Of a stretch of 32,480 nucleotides of DNA, positions 28,886 through 32,480 are shown piece by piece (the first letter of the stretch is position 1; each line of letters starts with the position of its first letter). Source of the DNA: Thermoleophilia bacterium (GTDB taxonomy: Bacteria > Actinomycetota > Thermoleophilia > Miltoncostaeales > Miltoncostaeaceae); NCBI GenBank assembly GCA_020848615.1, contig JADLHW010000016.1:1-32480 (forward strand), written 5' to 3'. The notes beneath the pieces are model-generated. The model worked only from the letters and a program-made list of their open reading frames with translations. It made no database searches and was not told the DNA's origin. The translations under genes and the position numbers were made by a program.

Positions 28886-29923
28886 GTGGGAGAGGCCGTC
28901 CGCTCACATCGCCCCCGAACGCGGTTCGTTGCGGGCATCGCCATCCTCCTCGCCGGGGCCTCCCTGGGCCTTGCCGCGTGCGGTGGCGACGACGGCGCGG
29001 ACCTCCCGGCGGGTGTCGTCGCCCGTGTCGGTGACGCCGAGATCACCCAGGCGCAGCTCGACCGCCTGCTCGCACAGGCGAAGGCCGGGGCGACCGGCCA
29101 GTCCTTCCCGGAGAAGGGCACGGACGAGTACAAGGACTACGAGCGCCAGGGGCTCCAGCAGCTGGTCCAGCAGAAGATCATCGAGTTCGAGGCCCGCAAG
29201 TGCGGCAAGCCGTGCGTGGTCGCCGACTCGGAGGTCACCAAGCAGCTGGACGCGCTGAAGACCCAGCAGAACATCACGACGGACAAGGCGTTCACCAAGT
29301 TCCTGTCCGACCGCAAGTTCACGCTCGCCGAGGCCCGCAAGGTCGTGCGCATCCAGCTCGCGCAGGGCAAGGTGGAGAACAACGTGACCCGCGGGGTCCG
29401 GTTCACCGCCGCCGACGCGAAGAAGTACTACGACACGAACCGCGCGGAGTTCCGCAAGCAGGAGGAGCGCACCGCGTCGCACATCCTGGTGGCCACCGAG
29501 GCCAAGGCGACGGCGCTGCGCGCCGAGGCGACGCCGGCGAACTTCGCCGAGCTCGCCAAGCAGAACTCCACCGACACCGGCACCAAGGCCGCCGGCGGCA
29601 ACCTCGGGGTCATCCAGAAGGGCCAGCTGGTCCCGGAGTTCGAGAAGGTCGCGTTCAAGCTCAAGCAGGGCCAGATCTCCGACCCGGTGAAGACCCAGTT
29701 CGGCTGGCACCTCATCTACATCAGCAAGATCACGGCGGCGCGCACGGTCCCCTTCTCGGAGGCGCGGGCCAACATCATCACGACCCAGCTGTCGAGCAAA
29801 CGGCAGGCCGAGCTGTCCACCTGGGGTGAGAAGACGCTGGGCGACTGGGAGAAGCGGACGGTCTACGCGAACGACGACCTGAAGCCGCAGACCACCACCG
29901 GGACGACCACCACCGCCCCGTGA
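28886..29923 (+). CDS. PrsA/SurA-like peptidyl-prolyl isomerase lipoprotein
   Basis: A 345-residue extracytoplasmic foldase. N-terminus: RTRFVAGIAILLAGASLGLAAC with lipobox LAAC, so Cys32 would be lipidated and membrane-anchored. The N-terminal chaperone domain (about 45-185) has the SurA-like start VVARVGDAEITQAQLDRLL and Cys106/Cys110. The parvulin (PpiC) domain is at about 196-284: ASHILVATEAKA, FAELAKQNSTDTGTKAAGG, LGVIQKGQLVPEFEKVAF and QFGWHLIYISKI. A Thr-rich C-terminal tail follows. It assists folding of exported proteins. The stop overlaps mazG by 4 bp. GTG 28886 was chosen by the promoter; the frame upstream lies inside mfd. Confidence 0.9.
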   Translation: MGEAVRSHRPRTRFVAGIAILLAGASLGLAACGGDDGADLPAGVVARVGDAEITQAQLDRLLAQAKAGATGQSFPEKGTDEYKDYERQGLQQLVQQKIIEFEARKCGKPCVVADSEVTKQLDALKTQQNITTDKAFTKFLSDRKFTLAEARKVVRIQLAQGKVENNVTRGVRFTAADAKKYYDTNRAEFRKQEERTASHILVATEAKATALRAEATPANFAELAKQNSTDTGTKAAGGNLGVIQKGQLVPEFEKVAFKLKQGQISDPVKTQFGWHLIYISKITAARTVPFSEARANIITTQLSSKRQAELSTWGEKTLGDWEKRTVYANDDLKPQTTTGTTTTAP

Positions 29924-30936
29924 CCCTGGTCGTGGGCCTGGGGCCCGGCGGCCCCGACGCCCTGCCGGCCGCGGCCATCGCGGCGCTCGCCCCGCCCGCC
30001 CGCGTGTTCGCGCCGCCCCTGCCGGAGGGGCTCCTCGCGGCCCTGGCACCCGTCGTCCCTGAGCCGCTGGGCGACCTCGCCGCGTTGCCCGCCGGCGCCG
30101 TGGTGGCGGCGCCCGACCCGGAGGCGCATCGCATCGCGACGGCCCTCCCGGACGCGACGACACTGCCGGTGCGCGACGCCCTGCGGGACCGGGCGATCGG
30201 CGCGCACGTCGCCCGCCTCGCCCGCGTGGGGCGACGGCTGCGCCGGGACTGCCCGTGGGACCGCGAGCAGGACGCCTCCACGATCGTGCCGCACACCATC
30301 GAGGAGGCCTTCGAGGTGGCGGACGCCGTCGCCTCGGGTGACGCCGCCAAGCAGGCCGACGAGATCGGCGACCTGCTCTTCCAGGCGGTGTTCCTCGCCC
30401 AGCTGCTGGAGGAGACCGGCGACGCCGACCTCGGGACGGTCGCCGGCGGCCAGGCGGACAAGCTCATCAGCCGCCACCCCCACGTGTACGGCGACGCCGT
30501 CGCCCGCGACGCCGGACGGGTGCTGGAGCTGTGGGAGCGCCGCAAGCGCGAGGACCGCGCGGACCAGGGGGTCTTCCACGACCTGCCCGCGGGGCTCCCG
30601 GCGCTGGCGTACGCCACGAAGGCCCAGCGGCGCGCCGCCGCCGTGGGGTTCGTGTTCGGCACCACCGCCGATGCGCTGGACCAGCTGCGCGAGGAGGTCG
30701 CGGAGCTCACCGCCGACCCCTGCGCCGCCGAGCTCGGCGACGTGCTGTTCGCCGCGGTGGCGGTGGCCGGGCGCCTCGGCGCCGACCCGGAGCTCGCGCT
30801 GCGGGGCACCGCACTGAGGTTCCGCGGCCGCGTGGAACGCGCCGCCGCCCTGGCCGCCGTCGCCGGGGAGCGGTTCGAGGAGCTGCCGCCGGAGCGTCAG
30901 CTGGAGTGGTACGCGCGCGGCCGCCTGGACGACTGA
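29920..30936 (+). CDS. mazG: Nucleoside triphosphate pyrophosphohydrolase MazG with vestigial N-terminal domain
   Basis: A 338-residue all-alpha NTP pyrophosphohydrolase with two MazG repeats. First repeat: CPWDREQ (111-117), HTIEEAFEVADAV (125-137), DEIGDLLFQAVF (147-158). Second: KAQRRAAAVGFVF, LREEVAEL (256-263), ELGDVLFAAV (271-280). Metal-binding Glu/Asp are present in both. Residues 1-85 start VVGLGPGGPDALP, the glycine-rich entry motif of tetrapyrrole methylases. In Bacillus YabN a full methylase domain of over 200 residues precedes MazG, so this looks like a shrunken remnant. It probably hydrolyses non-canonical or excess NTPs. The GTG start overlaps the foldase stop. Confidence 0.93.
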   Translation: MTLVVGLGPGGPDALPAAAIAALAPPARVFAPPLPEGLLAALAPVVPEPLGDLAALPAGAVVAAPDPEAHRIATALPDATTLPVRDALRDRAIGAHVARLARVGRRLRRDCPWDREQDASTIVPHTIEEAFEVADAVASGDAAKQADEIGDLLFQAVFLAQLLEETGDADLGTVAGGQADKLISRHPHVYGDAVARDAGRVLELWERRKREDRADQGVFHDLPAGLPALAYATKAQRRAAAVGFVFGTTADALDQLREEVAELTADPCAAELGDVLFAAVAVAGRLGADPELALRGTALRFRGRVERAAALAAVAGERFEELPPERQLEWYARGRLDD

Positions 30937-30992
30937 CCCGGGTTCCCGGCGCGGGGCGAAAGACCCCACGCCGCCCGCCGATACACAGGGAC

Positions 30993-31727
30993 GTGGAACG
31001 GATTCCGCAGCAGCGGCCCCCGGGCCGCCCGGGGCCCGGCGCCGACGACGTGCGCGACCTGCTCGTGCTGGCCTCCGAGGAGCTCCGGGGCCCCCTGACC
31101 TCCGTGAGCGGCTACCTGCAGGTGCTGCTGGACGGCGAGGTGGGGGAGCTGGGGCCGGGGCAGCACCGCGTCGCATCCATCGCGGCCCGCAACGCGGAGC
31201 GGCTGGAGCGCCTGGTGGACGACCTCATCGTGGTCGCCCAGCTGCAGGCCGGAGCGCCGGCCGGCGACCCCCTGGACCTGGGCGCGCTGGTGCGCGAGCG
31301 GGTGCGCGGCGCGGCGGGATCCGCCGAGGCCCGCGGCGTGCTGCTGGGCGCCGGCAGCGAGCCCTGCCCGCGGGTCGCCGGGGACGTCATCTCCCTGGGA
31401 CAGGCCGTGGACTACCTGCTGCAGTACGCCATCGGGTTCTCCATGCCCGGCGGCGCGGTGGAGGCGCTGGCCTGCGCGGCCGGCCCCGGCGAGGTGGCGG
31501 TCGAGGTCCGCGACCAGGGGATCCCCCTGGACCCCGCCGAGGTGGGGGAGCTGTTCGCGGGACGCACCGCGCCCGCGAGCGCGGGGCCTCGCGGGATGCT
31601 CGGCTCGCGCCTGGGCCTGTACCTGGTGCGGATGGTCGCCGAGGCGCACGGCGGGCGCGCCGAGGCCGAGTGCGGCGATGACGGCGGCACCCGCCTGCGG
31701 ATGGTCCTCCCGGCGCTCACCGCCTGA
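30993..31727 (+). CDS. Histidine-kinase-like protein lacking phospho-acceptor His and N-box Asn (pseudokinase)
   Basis: A 244-residue cytoplasmic protein with HisKA plus HATPase architecture but no sensor or membrane domain. The H-box reads LASEELRGPLTSVSGYLQ (27-44): Glu29 replaces the phosphorylated His of the usual SHELRTPL. The dimerisation helix continues (AARNAERLERLVDDLIVVAQLQAG). In the HATPase part the N-box reads VDYLLQYAIGFSMPGG, with Tyr141 and Tyr145 replacing both Asn. The G1 box DQGIPL (174-179) and G2 box GSRLGLYLV (204-212) persist. It probably cannot autophosphorylate and may be an adaptor. GTG 30993 has only GGGA 2 nt upstream, so the start is provisional. No response regulator is adjacent. 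Confidence 0.75.
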   Translation: MERIPQQRPPGRPGPGADDVRDLLVLASEELRGPLTSVSGYLQVLLDGEVGELGPGQHRVASIAARNAERLERLVDDLIVVAQLQAGAPAGDPLDLGALVRERVRGAAGSAEARGVLLGAGSEPCPRVAGDVISLGQAVDYLLQYAIGFSMPGGAVEALACAAGPGEVAVEVRDQGIPLDPAEVGELFAGRTAPASAGPRGMLGSRLGLYLVRMVAEAHGGRAEAECGDDGGTRLRMVLPALTA

Positions 31728-31772
31728 CGCACCGTGCGCACGACGTCCGCCCGGAACGGGCAGACTTCGCGC

Positions 31773-32411
31773 ATGACCGCCTCCTCGTACCACGACGCGA
31801 CCGCGGTGAGCGGACGCCGCGTGCTCGCGGCGCTCATCGACCTCGCCATCTACCTTGCGGCCTCGTGGCTGGTGTTCGCCGCGATGGCCGAGCGCATCGG
31901 CGGCGCCGTGGGCGCCGCGGGGTGCACCGACTACCAGGACGCCGAGGGCGGCCTCAACCTGTGCGCCGGCTTCAACGACGAGATCCACGTGGTCCACGAC
32001 GCCCGGGCGGTGGCGTACCTCCTGGCGATCCTCGTGATCTGGTTCGCGTACCACGGGGTGCTGCAGGGCCTGCTGGGCGGCACGCCGGGCAAGCTCCTCA
32101 CCGGCCTGCGCGTGGTGGGACGCGACGGCGCCCCGGCCGGGATCGCGCGGTGCCTCATCCGCAGCGCGACCCTGGGCATCGGGTGGGTCGTGTTCGGCGT
32201 CGGCTTCCTCATCGCCGCCCTCGTGGGTGCGGTCCTCATCCTCGGCGGCCGCGACCACCAGCGCGTGGGCGACCGGTGGGCGAAGACCTATGTGATCCGG
32301 ACGCGGGACCTGGGGAAGCCGCCGTCCAGGGCCGCCGCGCCCGGCGCGGACCGGTACGCGCAGGGCACCATCCCGCCGCCGCCACCCCCGCCGCCGGTCA
32401 CGGACCGCTGA
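31773..32411 (+). CDS. RDD-family membrane protein
   Basis: A 212-residue protein with an RDD domain. The first helix carries Arg/Asp (GRRVLAALIDLAIYLAASWLVF, about 14-35), there is a second helix near 79-98 (AVAYLLAILVIWFAYHGV), then the hallmark GGTPGKLLTGLRVVGRDG (102-119), and a third long hydrophobic stretch (131-158). A periplasmic loop between helices 1 and 2 has two Cys (51, 64). The C-terminus is a Pro-rich cytoplasmic tail with eight consecutive prolines. RDD proteins are often of unknown function; some affect ion transport or membrane homeostasis. ATG 31773 is preferred to GTG 31734, though neither has a good Shine-Dalgarno. Confidence 0.85.
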   Translation: MTASSYHDATAVSGRRVLAALIDLAIYLAASWLVFAAMAERIGGAVGAAGCTDYQDAEGGLNLCAGFNDEIHVVHDARAVAYLLAILVIWFAYHGVLQGLLGGTPGKLLTGLRVVGRDGAPAGIARCLIRSATLGIGWVVFGVGFLIAALVGAVLILGGRDHQRVGDRWAKTYVIRTRDLGKPPSRAAAPGADRYAQGTIPPPPPPPPVTDR

Positions 32412-32421
32412 CGGGCGAGCG

Positions 32422-32480
32422 GTGAGCTGGGTCCTCGAGTTCTCCGTGACGGTGCCCGGCGGCCTCCCCTTCGGAATTGA
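32422..32480 (+). CDS. Possible start of another gene, cut by window end
   Basis: GTG at 32422 opens a frame without stop to the window edge (about 19 codons, VSWVLEFSVTVPGGLPFG). Only a weak GGCGAG lies just upstream. It is too short to identify. Confidence 0.25.
   Translation, partial: MSWVLEFSVTVPGGLPFGI

Noticed and set aside
1-32480. CRISPR array, insertion sequences, prophage or plasmid functions
   Set aside because: No spaced direct repeats, transposase, integrase, phage structural or replication-initiator genes were seen on either strand.

Overview
The window is chromosomal DNA from a very G+C-rich bacterium (about three quarters G+C by eye, with G or C dominating third codon positions). 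It is compact, with mostly housekeeping genes. Likely host: a deep-branching Actinomycetota, possibly class Thermoleophilia. This is an inference from the G+C content, many GTG starts, TAnnnT -10 boxes placed just before start codons, actinobacterial-type protein variants (a DnaQ-UvrC fusion, short MutY, PspAA/PspAB), and the orders cysS-rlmB-sigH and glmU-prs-rplY-pth-mfd-prsA-mazG. I see no insertion sequence, prophage, CRISPR array, rRNA or plasmid origin, and no block of foreign base composition.

Layout. 1-2.1 kb: 3' end of cysS, rlmB, and a SigH-like sigma factor. 2.2-5.2 kb: a membrane-stress module in two converging units, pspA-pspAA (+) and htpX-pspAB (-), with a small three-helix membrane protein between them. 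5.3-8.5 kb: a PH-like protein and an alpha/beta hydrolase (+), facing a VOC protein, a degenerate receiver-like protein and a low-complexity secreted protein (-). 8.7-12.8 kb: a DnaQ/UvrC-like nuclease, trpS, mutY and mutT, followed by a 55-residue gene with its own promoter. 13.1-17.2 kb (-): a secreted protein, phoU, and a cobalamin-riboswitch-controlled pair of secreted proteins. 17.3-18.8 kb: a membrane protein, two small unknown genes and tRNA-Gln. 18.8-21.2 kb: glmU-prs. 21.2-24.1 kb: an SDR oxidoreductase divergent from a MarR regulator, then a second MarR regulator with nei, divergent from a 50-residue ORF. 24.3-32.4 kb: rplY, pth, mfd, a lipoprotein foldase, mazG, a histidine-kinase-like protein lacking its key residues, an RDD membrane protein, and perhaps the start of one more gene.

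The most unusual element is the riboswitch operon at 14.95-17.24 kb. A B12 riboswitch precedes a secreted protein with a DUF4430 (transcobalamin C-terminal-like) domain, translationally overlapped by a secreted alpha/alpha-barrel protein that resembles the other half of transcobalamin/intrinsic factor. The two halves of the animal B12 carrier thus appear as two separate secreted proteins under B12 control, which suggests an extracellular corrinoid-capture system. Other points of interest are the split PspA/HtpX module, many leaderless transcripts, a triple MarR operator with a micro-ORF, and the degenerate kinase.
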